Source of the DNA: Neopararhizobium haloflavum
Lineage (GTDB): Bacteria > Pseudomonadota > Alphaproteobacteria > Rhizobiales > Rhizobiaceae
Assembly (NCBI RefSeq): GCF_002750855.1
Contig: NZ_NWUC01000010.1
Coordinates: 1-64,000, forward strand
Length of the DNA: 64,000 bases
Direction of reading: 5' to 3'
This document shows positions 42,344 to 52,024 of this stretch, one piece after another (within the stretch, counting starts at the first letter, position 1; each line of letters starts with the position of its first letter). A program made the position numbers and the translations under genes. The notes beneath the pieces were generated by a model that was not told the origin of the DNA, did no database searches, and was given only the letters and a program-made list of their open reading frames with translations.

Positions 42344-43510
42344 TCAAAGCCCGTTGATAAACGTCACGAGCCGGTCCGCAGCCTGTTCGACCTGATCGAG
42401 GCGACGGTGGAAGCAGGCGCGGAGGAACTTTTCGCCGCCCCGCCCAAACGCGGTGCCCGGCGCCAGTCCCACCCCTGCCCCGTCCACGAGATCCAGGGCA
42501 GCTTGCCGGGTATCGGCCATCCCCTCGATCGCGAAGAAGGCATAGAATGCGCCCTGAGGCTTTGCGAGGCGCACCCGTTCGGTTGCGATCAGCGCGTCGC
42601 AAAGCAGATCACGCGCGCGACTGGCCCGATCGATCTGGCTCGCCAGGAACGCTTCGCCTTCGTCCAGCGCCAGCACCGCACCCTGCTGCATGAAGTGGGC
42701 GACACCCGAGGTCGAGTACTGGATCAGATTTTCCAGCACCTGCCCCAGCTCGCGCGGAGCATGGATCCAGCCGATGCGCCAACCGGTCATCGACCAGTTC
42801 TTTGAAAAGGAGTTGACGAAAAGGATCCGGTCTTCGGCTGCCGCTACATCGAAGAAGGACGGCGCGCGGGCGCCTTCATAAAAGAACCGCGCATAGATCT
42901 CGTCGGCGATGATCCAGAGCCCGTGCCGCCGGGCGAGCGACAGGATGTCGGCAAGCTGATCCGCACCCGCCGTGAAGCCGGTCGGATTGGCGGGCGTGTT
43001 GACGAAGATGGCGCGCGTGCGTGCAGTGATCGCATCTTCGACGCGCGACAGGTCGAGAGACCATCCCTCCTCGCCGTGATCGAGCACCACGGGAACAGGC
43101 TCGGACCCCGAAATCTCCAGCGCCGCCTTGAAGTTTGGCCACGCCGGGGAGAAATAGACGATCTCGCTACCCGGCCCCGCCACCGCTTCGATCGCAATCC
43201 TGATCGATTGCATGCCGGACCCCGTGACGAAGAAATTCTCCGGCTGAAAGGTGCGACCGAAGTGACGCGCGTGATAATCGGCCAGCGCCCGGCGCAGCTC
43301 GGGAATGCCCCGCTGCCATGTATAGAAGGTTTCGCCCTTCGCCAGTGACTCAACGACGCCCCGCGCGATGAACTCCGGTGTCGCCAGATCGCCCTCGCCG
43401 ACCCAGAGCGGAATGAGGTCGGGACGCCCCCGGCCATGATTGACGACTTCGACGATGCCGCTTTCCGGTGCCTGCCGGGCGAGCGGGTTGAGGTGGTCGA
43501 TGAGTGACAA
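42344..43510 (-). CDS. Class I/II pyridoxal-phosphate aminotransferase
   Basis: This 388-residue enzyme transfers amino groups between an amino acid and a 2-oxo acid. The PLP lysine lies in NSFSKNWSMTGWRIGW; the conserved Asn and Asp/Tyr of the fold are in FVNTPANPTGFTAG and IADEIYARFFYEG. The C-terminal Arg that binds the carboxylate is in RACFHRR. Its neighbours give no clue to the substrate. It resembles aspartate/aromatic aminotransferases of the AAT Ib-like group. Confidence 0.88.
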   Translation of the reverse strand: MSLIDHLNPLARQAPESGIVEVVNHGRGRPDLIPLWVGEGDLATPEFIARGVVESLAKGETFYTWQRGIPELRRALADYHARHFGRTFQPENFFVTGSGMQSIRIAIEAVAGPGSEIVYFSPAWPNFKAALEISGSEPVPVVLDHGEEGWSLDLSRVEDAITARTRAIFVNTPANPTGFTAGADQLADILSLARRHGLWIIADEIYARFFYEGARAPSFFDVAAAEDRILFVNSFSKNWSMTGWRIGWIHAPRELGQVLENLIQYSTSGVAHFMQQGAVLALDEGEAFLASQIDRASRARDLLCDALIATERVRLAKPQGAFYAFFAIEGMADTRQAALDLVDGAGVGLAPGTAFGRGGEKFLRACFHRRLDQVEQAADRLVTFINGL

Positions 43511-43622
43511 CGGGCAATCTCCGCCGATGGAATTTTGGTCCGTCGGCGATAGCCCAAATCGTTGCCGCGATCACGTCATATCCGATGATGGACCGATCGC
43601 GCCGCGTGATGAAACATCGTGC

Positions 43623-44036
43623 TCAGCGTTTCAATAGGTCGCGGATTTCGGTCAGGAGCAGGATGTCCGGCGGCGGTGCCTTTGCCTCGGCCGGATCCGG
43701 CTGTTTGCGCCGAAGCCGGTTCACGGCCTTGACCATCAGGAAGATGATGAAGGCAAGGATGAGGAAGTTGATCAGCACGGTGATGAAGTTGCCGTAAGCG
43801 AGCACGGCGCCCTGCTCGCGCGCCGCCGCCAGCGAGTTTGCGCTGACGTCACCGGAAAGCGGCAGGAAGTAGTTCGAAAAGTCGACCCCCGATCCGAGGA
43901 TAGCCCCGACGATCGGCATCACGATGTCGTCGACGGCGGACGACACGATGAGACCGAAGGCGCCGCCGATGATGACCCCCACCGCGAGGTCCATCACATT
44001 GCCACGCGCGATGAATTCCTTGAACTCGTTCAACAT
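43623..44036 (-). CDS. mscL: Large-conductance mechanosensitive channel
   Basis: This 137-residue protein is MscL, the emergency pressure valve of the inner membrane. TM1 is in [20 protein letters not shown] (in part) and TM2 in [20 protein letters not shown]; the start MLNEFKEFI is the family standard. The C-terminal helix ends in [12 protein letters not shown] use ATG 44036 after GGGGAG, not the upstream in-frame codons. Confidence 0.97.
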   Translation of the reverse strand: MLNEFKEFIARGNVMDLAVGVIIGGAFGLIVSSAVDDIVMPIVGAILGSGVDFSNYFLPLSGDVSANSLAAAREQGAVLAYGNFITVLINFLILAFIIFLMVKAVNRLRRKQPDPAEAKAPPPDILLLTEIRDLLKR

Positions 44037-44243
44037 GAGCTTGTCTCCCCGAATGGAACAGCCGTGCCGCAACCTGGGCGGAAAGGATTGGCAGCCCGCC
44101 CTTTACAGGCGAGAATTTAGCATAAGCAGCGGGAATGATAAGATAAAACAATAGCCGATGCGGGCGGGGCGATTTGCCGTCGCAGCGTTTGCCGCTATGG
44201 TCGATGCGGGGAGGCGGATCGGCCTCGTGGCGCGGGAGGCTTA

Positions 44244-47200
44244 ATGGTCGCCGGTTGGGTCATATTCTGCTCGGCCTTGCTCTACATCATGCTGCTGTTC
44301 GCCATAGCAAGCTATGGCGACAGGATCGGGATGCGGCCCAAGCGGCGGCTTGCGGGCCGGCCGGTGATCTACTCGCTGAGCCTGGCGATCTACTGCACCT
44401 CATGGACCTATTTCGGCTCGGTCGGGCTTGCCGCCGACAAGGGCTGGGAGTTTCTGGGCATCTATATCGGGCCGATCCTGATGTTCACGCTCGGCTTCCC
44501 GATTGTGCGCCGCATCGTGCGCCTCGCCAAGGCCGAGAAGCTGACCTCCATCGCGGATTTTATCGCCGCGCGCTACGGCAAGAACCCACTGGTTGCCGGT
44601 ATCGTCGCGACGATCGCCGTTATCAGCGCGATCCCCTACATCGCGCTTCAGTTGAAGGCGGTTTCCAGCACCGTTACCGCGATGGTCGATGCCAACGATC
44701 TGGAACAGATCCAGAGCTCCTTTTTCCTGACGGAGATTTCGCTCACGGTGGCATTCCTGCTTGCAGCGTTTGCCGTGATCTTCGGGACGCGCCACACCGA
44801 CGCGACGGAACACCAGGACGGGCTCATCCTCGCCATTGCGATGGAATCGGTGGTCAAGCTGGTCGCCTTCACCATGGTCGGGTTCTTCGTCGTCTTCTGG
44901 CTCTATGACGGACCGGCCGAACTCTTCCAGCTGGCGCGTTCGCATGAACTGGCCATGACGGCGATGGCGCACGAGACTTCGCTTGGCCGCTGGGTCCTGC
45001 TGACCGTCCTTTCTGCCTTCGCAATCCTGCTTCTGCCGCGCCAGTTTCACGTCACGGTCGTCGAGAACCGCACGCAGGGCGAACTGAAGATGGCCGCGTT
45101 CCTCTTCCCCGCCTATCTGATCGCCATCAATCTCTTCGCGCTGCCGGTAGGGCTCGCTGGATTGATGGCCTTTGACGGCGCCGGCGACGCCGACCTCTAC
45201 GTTCTGTCGCTGCCCCTTGCCTACGATGTGCCCGAACTGACGCTGATCACCTTCATCGGCGGCTTTTCCGCAGCCACGGCCATGGTCATCGTTGCCTCGG
45301 TCGCCATCGCCATCATGATCTCCAACGACATCGTGATGCCTATCCTTTTGCGCCAGCAGTTCTTTCGGCGTGCCGTGGCGCGCGGCGATTTCACACGCAC
45401 GATCCTGCGCATCCGCCGCACCGCGATCTTCGTCACCGTATTCCTCGGCTATGCCTATTACCGCGCCGCCGACGTGAGTGGTGGCCTGTCGTCCATAGGG
45501 TTGCTGTCCTTCGCGGCCATCGCCCAGCTCGCGCCCGCACTCTTCGGCGGGCTCATATGGCGCGGCGGCAATGCAAGAGGCGCGGTCGCCGGTCTCGTCG
45601 GCGGGATTCTCGTCTGGGTTTATCTGCTCCTCGTGCCCAGCCTGGGGGGACCCGACAATTCCTATATTGCCGCCAACATCCTCGCATTCATGGTGCCGGG
45701 AACGGCCGCCTTTTCGCCGCCCAACTCCGACCCGCTCTTCAATGCGACGATCCTCAGCCTGTCGATCAATATTCTGCTCTACGTTCTGGGATCGCTGTCG
45801 CGCGAACTCACCCCGCTGGAGCGGCTGCAGGCCAACACCTTCATCCCGCAGCGCTCACTGGCCAACCCGGCATCGGGACGCTGGTCGACCAAGGTGACCG
45901 TCAAGGACCTGAAACAGACGATCGCCCGCTACCTCGGCGAACGGCGCACCGAGCGCTCCTTCCACACCTACGAGACGACGACAGGGCGGTGGCTCGAGCC
46001 GGCCTCGGCCGTCGACATGGGCCTCGTGCGCTTTTCCGAGCAACTGCTTGGCAGCGCCATCGGCTCGGCCTCCTCGCGTCTCGTCCTCTCGCTTCTCTTT
46101 CAAAAGCACGACGACTCATCCGCCGCCACTGCGCGCCTCCTCGACGAGGCCTCCGAGGCCTTGCAGTACAACCGCGACCTCCTGCAGACGGCGCTCGGCC
46201 AGATGGATCAGGGCATTTCCGTCTTCGATGCGACCAACCGGCTGACGGTCTGGAATACGCGTTTTCGCGACCTCCTCGGCCTACCGGAGGCGGTCGGCCA
46301 GGTCGGCTTCCCGCTGACCGAGATCATCGCGATACTGAAGGAGCGAGGCGATCTGGACGCAGCGGGGGGCAAACGCCTGCTGGCCGACTTCATGGTGATG
46401 GACCACGCCTTCGAGCTGCAGTTGCCCAGCCTTGAGCGGATCATCGAAATCCGCTCCAACCCGATGCCGGACAAGGGGGTGGTCACGACCTATGCCGACA
46501 TCACCCAGCGCGTCGCGGCGGACAAGGCACTGAAGCAGATCAACGAGACGCTAGAACAACGTGTGGTCGAGCGTACGTCGGAGTTGACGCGGGTCAATCA
46601 GGAACTGGCCGACGCCAGGGCCGGGGCCGAAGAAGCCAATATCGGCAAGACCCGCTTTCTGGCGGCGGCCGGTCACGACATTCTGCAACCGCTGAACGCG
46701 GCGCGTCTCTATTCATCGTCCCTGGTCGAACGCATCGGTGATTCGGAAAATCGGGAGATCGTGGCCAACATCGATTCCTCGCTGGAATCGGTCGAGACGA
46801 TCCTGGGCGCGGTTCTCGACATCTCGCGCCTCGATACCGGGGCGATGAAACCGCAAGTCTCCTCGTTCCTCCTCAACGACCTGCTGCGGCGGGTGGAGAC
46901 GGATTTCGCGCCGATCGCGCGCGCGAAAAACCTTTCCTTCAAGGTCATGCCGACATCGGTCTATGTTCGCTCCGACCCGAACCTGATGCGTCGTCTCGTC
47001 CAGAACCTCGTATCCAATGCGATCAAGTACACGATCGATGGCGGCGTCCTCATCGGCGCGCGTCGACGTGGCCCGTATGTCGAGATTCAGGTCGTCGATA
47101 CCGGCATCGGCATTCCGACATCGAAGTTCCGCACGGTGTTCCGCGAGTTTGCGCGTCTGGACGAGGGGATGAAGACGGCGAGCGGCCTGGGGCTTGGCCT

Positions 47201-47762
47201 GTCGATCGTCGATCGCATCGCACGCGTTCTCGACCATCCGGTCAGCCTGCGATCCATGGCTGGCCGGGGTACCGACTTCCGCGTGCGCGTGCCGATCGAG
47301 ACCCATCTCAAGCGGCCGGTCGCAAGCCCCGTCCGGCGCGCGCCGCCCCTGCCCGCCACACCGCTGACGGGGCTGAAGGTCCTGATCATCGACAATGAAC
47401 CGACGATCATCGAAGGCATGAAGGTTCTTCTCGGCGGGTGGGGCTGCCAGGTGGAAAGCTTGACGGCGCTCGCCGATATCGGCGTGCCGACGATGGCTGG
47501 CCAGGGCACGCCGACCATGCCCGATGTGGTCGTTGCCGATTATCACCTTGACGACGGCGACGGCATCGACGCGGTTCGCCGCTTGCGGGCCCTCTGGAAT
47601 ACCGATCTTCCCGCGCTGCTGATCACAGCCGACCGTTCCGCGGAAGTGCGCGGGGCCGCCGAAGCCGAGCGCATTGCCGTGCAGAACAAGCCGGTGCGTC
47701 CGGCAGCCCTGCGCGCATTTCTCAATCAGGTCGTTGCGGCGCGGCGCACCGCTGCCGAATAG
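44244..47762 (+). CDS. Hybrid sensor kinase with sodium-solute-symporter-like input domain
   Basis: This 1172-residue protein joins, in order, a symporter-like membrane part of about 13 helices (1-500; SKYSLS-type YSLSLAIYCTSWTYFGSVG), a PAS domain (about 640-760; LGQMDQGISVFDATN), a coiled coil, a HisKA domain with His811 (FLAAAGHDILQPLNAARL), an ATPase (NLVSNAIKYTIDGG, DTGIGIP, GLGLGLSIVDRIAR) and a receiver with Asp1099 (VVVADYHLDDGDG). It resembles CbrA/NahK-type kinases that couple solute sensing to signalling. The likely partner is the NarL-type regulator that faces it. Confidence 0.92.
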   Translation: MVAGWVIFCSALLYIMLLFAIASYGDRIGMRPKRRLAGRPVIYSLSLAIYCTSWTYFGSVGLAADKGWEFLGIYIGPILMFTLGFPIVRRIVRLAKAEKLTSIADFIAARYGKNPLVAGIVATIAVISAIPYIALQLKAVSSTVTAMVDANDLEQIQSSFFLTEISLTVAFLLAAFAVIFGTRHTDATEHQDGLILAIAMESVVKLVAFTMVGFFVVFWLYDGPAELFQLARSHELAMTAMAHETSLGRWVLLTVLSAFAILLLPRQFHVTVVENRTQGELKMAAFLFPAYLIAINLFALPVGLAGLMAFDGAGDADLYVLSLPLAYDVPELTLITFIGGFSAATAMVIVASVAIAIMISNDIVMPILLRQQFFRRAVARGDFTRTILRIRRTAIFVTVFLGYAYYRAADVSGGLSSIGLLSFAAIAQLAPALFGGLIWRGGNARGAVAGLVGGILVWVYLLLVPSLGGPDNSYIAANILAFMVPGTAAFSPPNSDPLFNATILSLSINILLYVLGSLSRELTPLERLQANTFIPQRSLANPASGRWSTKVTVKDLKQTIARYLGERRTERSFHTYETTTGRWLEPASAVDMGLVRFSEQLLGSAIGSASSRLVLSLLFQKHDDSSAATARLLDEASEALQYNRDLLQTALGQMDQGISVFDATNRLTVWNTRFRDLLGLPEAVGQVGFPLTEIIAILKERGDLDAAGGKRLLADFMVMDHAFELQLPSLERIIEIRSNPMPDKGVVTTYADITQRVAADKALKQINETLEQRVVERTSELTRVNQELADARAGAEEANIGKTRFLAAAGHDILQPLNAARLYSSSLVERIGDSENREIVANIDSSLESVETILGAVLDISRLDTGAMKPQVSSFLLNDLLRRVETDFAPIARAKNLSFKVMPTSVYVRSDPNLMRRLVQNLVSNAIKYTIDGGVLIGARRRGPYVEIQVVDTGIGIPTSKFRTVFREFARLDEGMKTASGLGLGLSIVDRIARVLDHPVSLRSMAGRGTDFRVRVPIETHLKRPVASPVRRAPPLPATPLTGLKVLIIDNEPTIIEGMKVLLGGWGCQVESLTALADIGVPTMAGQGTPTMPDVVVADYHLDDGDGIDAVRRLRALWNTDLPALLITADRSAEVRGAAEAERIAVQNKPVRPAALRAFLNQVVAARRTAAE

Positions 47763-47798
47763 GCTGAGGCGACGCCCATACGTCCATCCACGGCCGCG

Positions 47799-48479
47799 TT
47801 ACGAGGCCGCAGGCGTTTCGCTCTGCATGCTCGGCAGGGCACCGACGCCGATCTTGGAAAGCTGGATCACAGCCTGGGTGCGGCTGTCGACATCGAGCTT
47901 TTGAAGGACCGCCGAGACGTGGGCCTTGATCGTGGCTTCGGACACGCCGAGTTCATAGGCGATCTGCTTGTTGAGCAGACCTTCCGCCAGCATGCCGAGC
48001 ACGCGGGACTGCTGCGGTGTAAGGGTCTGCAGCCGGCGAATGAGATCGGTGACGTCCGTTTCCGGCTCATCGTCGATATTGATGGCCGGAGGCGTCCACA
48101 AGCCGCCGTCGAGCACACGCCGGGCAGCCTCCCGAATGTCATCAATGCTGGCAGATTTCGGAATGAAGCCGGATGCGCCGAGGTCGAGCGATCGGCGGAT
48201 CGTGGCGGGATCGTCCGATGCCGACACGACGACGACGGGAAGACTGACGAACTCCGCCCGGAAGGCGATGAGCCCTGACAAGCCGCTGACACCCGGCATG
48301 GTGAGGTCCAAAAGGACCAGGTCCGCCTCGCGATTGTCGAGCGCGGCCTGCCGGGCCGTGTTGAAATCGCCGGCCTCGACGATCCGTGTATCTTCGCCGA
48401 GACCAACGAGGGCCTGGCGCAGCGCGCCACGAAAGAGCGGGTGGTCGTCTGCGATGATGATCGTCAGGTCAGTTGTCAC
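47799..48479 (-). CDS. NarL/LuxR-type response regulator
   Basis: This 226-residue regulator has a receiver domain with Asp11/Asp12 and phospho-acceptor Asp58 (LVLLDLTMPG). A LuxR-type helix-turn-helix lies at about 150-210 (LTPQQSRVLGMLAEGLLNKQ, then VSEATIKAHVSAVLQKL). It is convergent with the hybrid kinase gene, 36 bases apart, and is the obvious candidate partner for it. Confidence 0.92.
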   Translation of the reverse strand: MTTDLTIIIADDHPLFRGALRQALVGLGEDTRIVEAGDFNTARQAALDNREADLVLLDLTMPGVSGLSGLIAFRAEFVSLPVVVVSASDDPATIRRSLDLGASGFIPKSASIDDIREAARRVLDGGLWTPPAINIDDEPETDVTDLIRRLQTLTPQQSRVLGMLAEGLLNKQIAYELGVSEATIKAHVSAVLQKLDVDSRTQAVIQLSKIGVGALPSMQSETPAAS

Positions 48480-48588
48480 CCGTGCCCTCCCTCACAGCAC
48501 CAGGATCGATCTCCGGTCACCCCTGGATGCTGCGTCGTTTGCACGAATGCTAACGGTCTGAACCCGCCACGCAAAATGGTTTCTGCCG

Positions 48589-48909
48589 TCATCCACCGCG
48601 GCTGTCGGACGACGCCCCGGCCAGCGCGGCCCTCAAGCGGGGCCAGCGCGCGACGATCCACACCACGAGCCACAGGTTGCCGAGAAATGGCAGAGGCAGG
48701 CACCAGGCCACTGTCGGCACGACACCGCGCTCGAAAAGCGCAATGATCACGGCGCCGATAACGAGCCCGAGATAAAGGTCGGCGAGCGTCACCCGACCCC
48801 ACGGATCGGCAAGCAGGAAGCTGCCTGCCGCCCCGAAGTCGCCGGTCTGAAATGCGTAGAGGATAAGAGCGCCGAGACCGATGCCGAGCAATGCGATGAC
48901 GATGCGCAT
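48589..48909 (-). CDS. Small hypothetical membrane protein
   Basis: This 106-residue protein has three hydrophobic segments (IVIALLGIGLGALILYAF, LYLGLVIGAVIIALF, LPLPFLGNLWLVVWIVA) and a WGRVTLADLY loop. The start ATG 48909 is set by AAGGAGG; codons upstream lie in the site. It is divergent from the esterase gene. The family is unrecognised; the pattern is common in proteobacteria as conserved hypothetical. Confidence 0.75.
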   Translation of the reverse strand: MRIVIALLGIGLGALILYAFQTGDFGAAGSFLLADPWGRVTLADLYLGLVIGAVIIALFERGVVPTVAWCLPLPFLGNLWLVVWIVARWPRLRAALAGASSDSRGG

Positions 48910-49015
48910 GGTGCCTCCTTTCATACCGAGCGATTGCGTTGGGGCGCACCTGCCTTATGGTGCGCACGCGCCCTCTCACATGGCGCAGAAAGCCGTCGGG
49001 ACCAGGAGGCATGCC

Positions 49016-50011
49016 TTGAACGATCCGCAACGCCAGCCCGCGATGACGCTCGACCCGGCCTGGTTCGACCCGGCGAACGTGCCGGCCGAAACGGCCCGGT
49101 TCAACGCCGACCTTGTCGCACGACTGTCGAAAGGCCCCGATGTCTGGTCGCGCCCGCTGGCGGACGTGCGCCAGGCAAGAGCGGCGGGCCTCGGGACATT
49201 TCCCCTGCCACCGCCCGATGCGGCGGCCGAGTGTGCGACGATCGAGGGCAAGCACGGACCGATCCAACTGCGCCTGATGCATCCCAAAACCGCACGGCCA
49301 CGCGGCACGTACCTGCATTTCCACGGCGGCGGCTGGGTGATGGGGTCCGCCCGCGAGAACGACGACCGCCTGCGCAGGCTGTGCGAAGCGGCGCGCCTTT
49401 CGATCGTTTCGGTCGATTACCGCCTCGCGCCGGAAAGCCCCTACCCGCAGGGTCCCGACGACTGCGAGACGGCGGCGCTGTGGCTTATCGGGGACGGCGG
49501 CGCCGACCTTGAACGATCGTTTCTTGCCATCGGCGGCGAATCGGCCGGTGCACACCTGGCCGCGGTGACGTTGCTGCGTCTGCGCGAGCGCCACCATGCG
49601 AGCCCTTTTGCGGCGGCGCTGATGACGGCCGGCTGCTACGATCTCTCGCTGACGCCGAGCGTCCGCAACTGGGGGGACGAAAAACTCGTCATCAACACGC
49701 GCGACGTGGAGCAGTTCGTCGCGCATTTTCTGGCGCGCGGCGGCGATGCCGCATCGCCCGACATTTCGCCCCTGCACGCCAATCTGGAAGGCATGCCGCC
49801 AGCCCTGTTCTCCTGCGGCACGGCCGATCTGCTGATCGACGATACGCTATTCATGGCAGCGCGCTGGCTGGCTGCCGGCAATCGCACCGGCCTGTCCATC
49901 CACCCCGGCGGCTGCCATGTCTTCCAGGCATTCGATACGCAGCAGGCCCGCCTCAGCCTGCGGGAGATGGAGGATTTTCTGTCCGCCGCGGCCGATACAT
50001 CATCCGCCTGA
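49016..50011 (+). CDS. Alpha/beta hydrolase, hormone-sensitive-lipase type
   Basis: This 331-residue esterase-like enzyme has the oxyanion motif HFHGGGWVMGS, the nucleophile elbow GGESAGAHL and the late Asp and His (SCGTADLLIDD, PGGCHVFQAF). It probably hydrolyses short acyl esters. An AGGAGG (49004-49009) is six bases before TTG 49016, which I take as start; ATG 49043 is the alternative. It is convergent with the next gene, with only two bases between stops. Confidence 0.85.
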   Translation: MNDPQRQPAMTLDPAWFDPANVPAETARFNADLVARLSKGPDVWSRPLADVRQARAAGLGTFPLPPPDAAAECATIEGKHGPIQLRLMHPKTARPRGTYLHFHGGGWVMGSARENDDRLRRLCEAARLSIVSVDYRLAPESPYPQGPDDCETAALWLIGDGGADLERSFLAIGGESAGAHLAAVTLLRLRERHHASPFAAALMTAGCYDLSLTPSVRNWGDEKLVINTRDVEQFVAHFLARGGDAASPDISPLHANLEGMPPALFSCGTADLLIDDTLFMAARWLAAGNRTGLSIHPGGCHVFQAFDTQQARLSLREMEDFLSAAADTSSA

Positions 50012-50013
50012 AA

Positions 50014-50442
50014 TCAGGTTCGATCGGGCGCAGGCTCGCTGTTCTCTTCGCCGTCGAAATCACGATTGAGATCCTCGACGATCGAGAAGAACCGGCGCAT
50101 AAACGTCTCCATGATGCCCATGGTGCGGTCGATTTCCTCGTCCGTCGGCAGCGCATCGCCGTCCCGTGCGCCATCTCCAATCGCCGACTCGAGCGCCGCG
50201 ACCCTGTCTTCCAGCGAATCGAGTTGTCTTTCGAATGCCTCGCGGTCGTCGGCAGCCAGTTGGCAGACCATCTGCTCGCCGCGCTCGCGGCAGATCGAGA
50301 CTTCTCCCGTCATCGTGTCAAGACGCACATAGCCATCGTCGGTCGGGTTCATCGTGTAACGATTGGCATCTTGCGCAAGGGCCGGGATAGCGAGGGCTGC
50401 GGTCAGGAGACCGCCGCAGATCATGGTCGAAATCCGTGCCAT
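50014..50442 (-). CDS. Hypothetical periplasmic protein with coiled coil
   Basis: This 142-residue protein has a signal peptide (MICGGLLTAALAIPALAQ), a short beta segment with two cysteines (VSICRERGEQMVCQL) and a coiled coil (FERQLDSLEDRVAALESAI) followed by an acidic tail. It is like small conserved periplasmic proteins of Rhizobiales; function unknown. Confidence 0.75.
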   Translation of the reverse strand: MARISTMICGGLLTAALAIPALAQDANRYTMNPTDDGYVRLDTMTGEVSICRERGEQMVCQLAADDREAFERQLDSLEDRVAALESAIGDGARDGDALPTDEEIDRTMGIMETFMRRFFSIVEDLNRDFDGEENSEPAPDRT

Positions 50443-50588
50443 GGATGTCAGGTCTCCAGGTGTTTGCGGCGCCCGAATGCGGCCAAGAGGTTATCCACTG
50501 GAGCGCCACCGATCATGGTTGCATGCCCATATGGCATTGAAAGGCGTCCAAAATAGGATATCGGTAGCGGGCAATGGAAGGGACGATC

Positions 50589-50936
50589 ATGCATTCGACG
50601 ATCTACAAGCTGGCCCCGAAAGCCCAATGGGCCGAAGCCGAGGCGCGCGGCCAGTTCACCGGAGCGCCGATCGATCATCAGGACGGCTATATCCATTTCT
50701 CGACTGCCGAGCAGGTCGAGGAAACGGCGGCAAAACACTTCAAGGGCGCCGATGATCTTCTCCTGATCGCCGTCGACCCGGCAAAGCTCGGGGATCTGCT
50801 CAAATACGAGCCATCCCGAGGCGGCGCGCTGTTCCCGCATCTTTACGGGCCGCTGCCGCTGTCGGCGGTCCTATCGGTCGAGGAGTTGCCGCTCGGCGAA
50901 GCCGGACGCCATCAGTTTCCGGAGATGAACCGGTGA
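50589..50936 (+). CDS. DUF952 family protein
   Basis: This 115-residue protein matches DUF952: STIYKLAPKAQWAEAEARG, then DGYIHFSTAEQVEETAAKHF and PHLYGPLPLSAVLSVEELPL. The family is thought to be related to ADP-ribosyl-transfer folds, but function is unknown. The start ATG 50589 follows GGAAGGG; ATG 50574 is possible. Its stop overlaps the pyrD start by four bases (GTGA), so the two are coupled. Confidence 0.88.
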   Translation: MHSTIYKLAPKAQWAEAEARGQFTGAPIDHQDGYIHFSTAEQVEETAAKHFKGADDLLLIAVDPAKLGDLLKYEPSRGGALFPHLYGPLPLSAVLSVEELPLGEAGRHQFPEMNR

Positions 50937-52024
50937 GCCGCGCACTGAATGCCCTTGGCCGGGGGCTCCTGCACCGGCTCGATCCTGAGACGGCGCACGG
51001 CCTTGCCCTTCGTGCGCTGGCGAACGGGCTGGTCAGCGCACCACCGGTGCCCCGCGACAAGCGGCTCGAAACCAAGGTCGCGGGCCTGACCTTGCCAAAT
51101 CCGGTCGGGATGGCTGCGGGCTTCGACAAGAACGCCGAGGTGCCGAATGAACTGCTGAAGCTCGGCTTCGGCTTTGTCGAAGTCGGCACGGTGACACCGC
51201 GCCCCCAGCCCGGCAATCCTCGCCCGCGCATCTTCCGCCTCCGCGACGACGACGCGATCATCAATCGCCTCGGCTTCAACAATGACGGCCATGAGCGCGC
51301 GTTGGCGCGCCTCAAGACACGCTCCCGCCGTGCCGGCATTCTCGGGGTCAATATCGGGGCCAACAGGGACAGCGAGGACCGGATCGCCGACTATGGGGCC
51401 GGCATCAAGGCGTTCTCCGGGGTGACCGACTATTTCACGGTCAACATTTCTTCGCCCAACACGCCCGGACTTCGCGACCTCCAGTCCGCGGAGAACCTCG
51501 AAGAACTGCTCAAGGCCGTGACCGCGGCGCGTGACGCCTCGTCCAACATCTCGGGCAAGCGCATCCCGATCTTCCTGAAGGTCGCGCCGGACCTTGACGA
51601 CGAGGGCATCGAAACGATCGCAAGGTCGACCGCTGGCATCGACGGCATCGTCGTGTCCAATACGACAATCGCACGACCGTCCCTGCACGATGCCGACAAG
51701 GCGCGTGAAACGGGCGGGCTATCCGGCCGGCCGCTTTTCGAGCGCTCGACCATCGTCCTTGCCCGGATGCGCCGTGCCATAGGCCCCGAGATGCCGCTCA
51801 TCGGCGTCGGGGGGGTCGACGGAGCCAAGACCGCGCTCAGCAAGATCATGGCCGGGGCCGACCTCGTCCAGCTTTACAGCGGCTTTATCTTCCGCGGTCC
51901 GACGCTGATGAACGAGATTCTCTCCGGTCTCATCGAAACGCTCGATCGCGATGGCGAAGACTCGATCGCCGCCTATCGCGACCGCGAAACCGAGGAGTGG
52001 GCAGCACGCCCTCTCACGGCGTGA
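50933..52024 (+). CDS. pyrD: Dihydroorotate dehydrogenase (quinone)
   Basis: This 363-residue FMN enzyme oxidises dihydroorotate to orotate with quinone as acceptor, in pyrimidine synthesis at the inner membrane. Class 2 features are clear: an N-terminal membrane-associating helix (ALGRGLLHRLDPETAHGLAL), NPVGMAAGFDKNAEVPNEL, INRLGFNNDG, and catalytic Ser in FTVNISSPNTPGLRDLQ. It starts at GTG 50933 inside the DUF952 stop. Its end overlaps the convergent MATE gene by 11 bases. Confidence 0.97.
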   Translation: MSRALNALGRGLLHRLDPETAHGLALRALANGLVSAPPVPRDKRLETKVAGLTLPNPVGMAAGFDKNAEVPNELLKLGFGFVEVGTVTPRPQPGNPRPRIFRLRDDDAIINRLGFNNDGHERALARLKTRSRRAGILGVNIGANRDSEDRIADYGAGIKAFSGVTDYFTVNISSPNTPGLRDLQSAENLEELLKAVTAARDASSNISGKRIPIFLKVAPDLDDEGIETIARSTAGIDGIVVSNTTIARPSLHDADKARETGGLSGRPLFERSTIVLARMRRAIGPEMPLIGVGGVDGAKTALSKIMAGADLVQLYSGFIFRGPTLMNEILSGLIETLDRDGEDSIAAYRDRETEEWAARPLTA

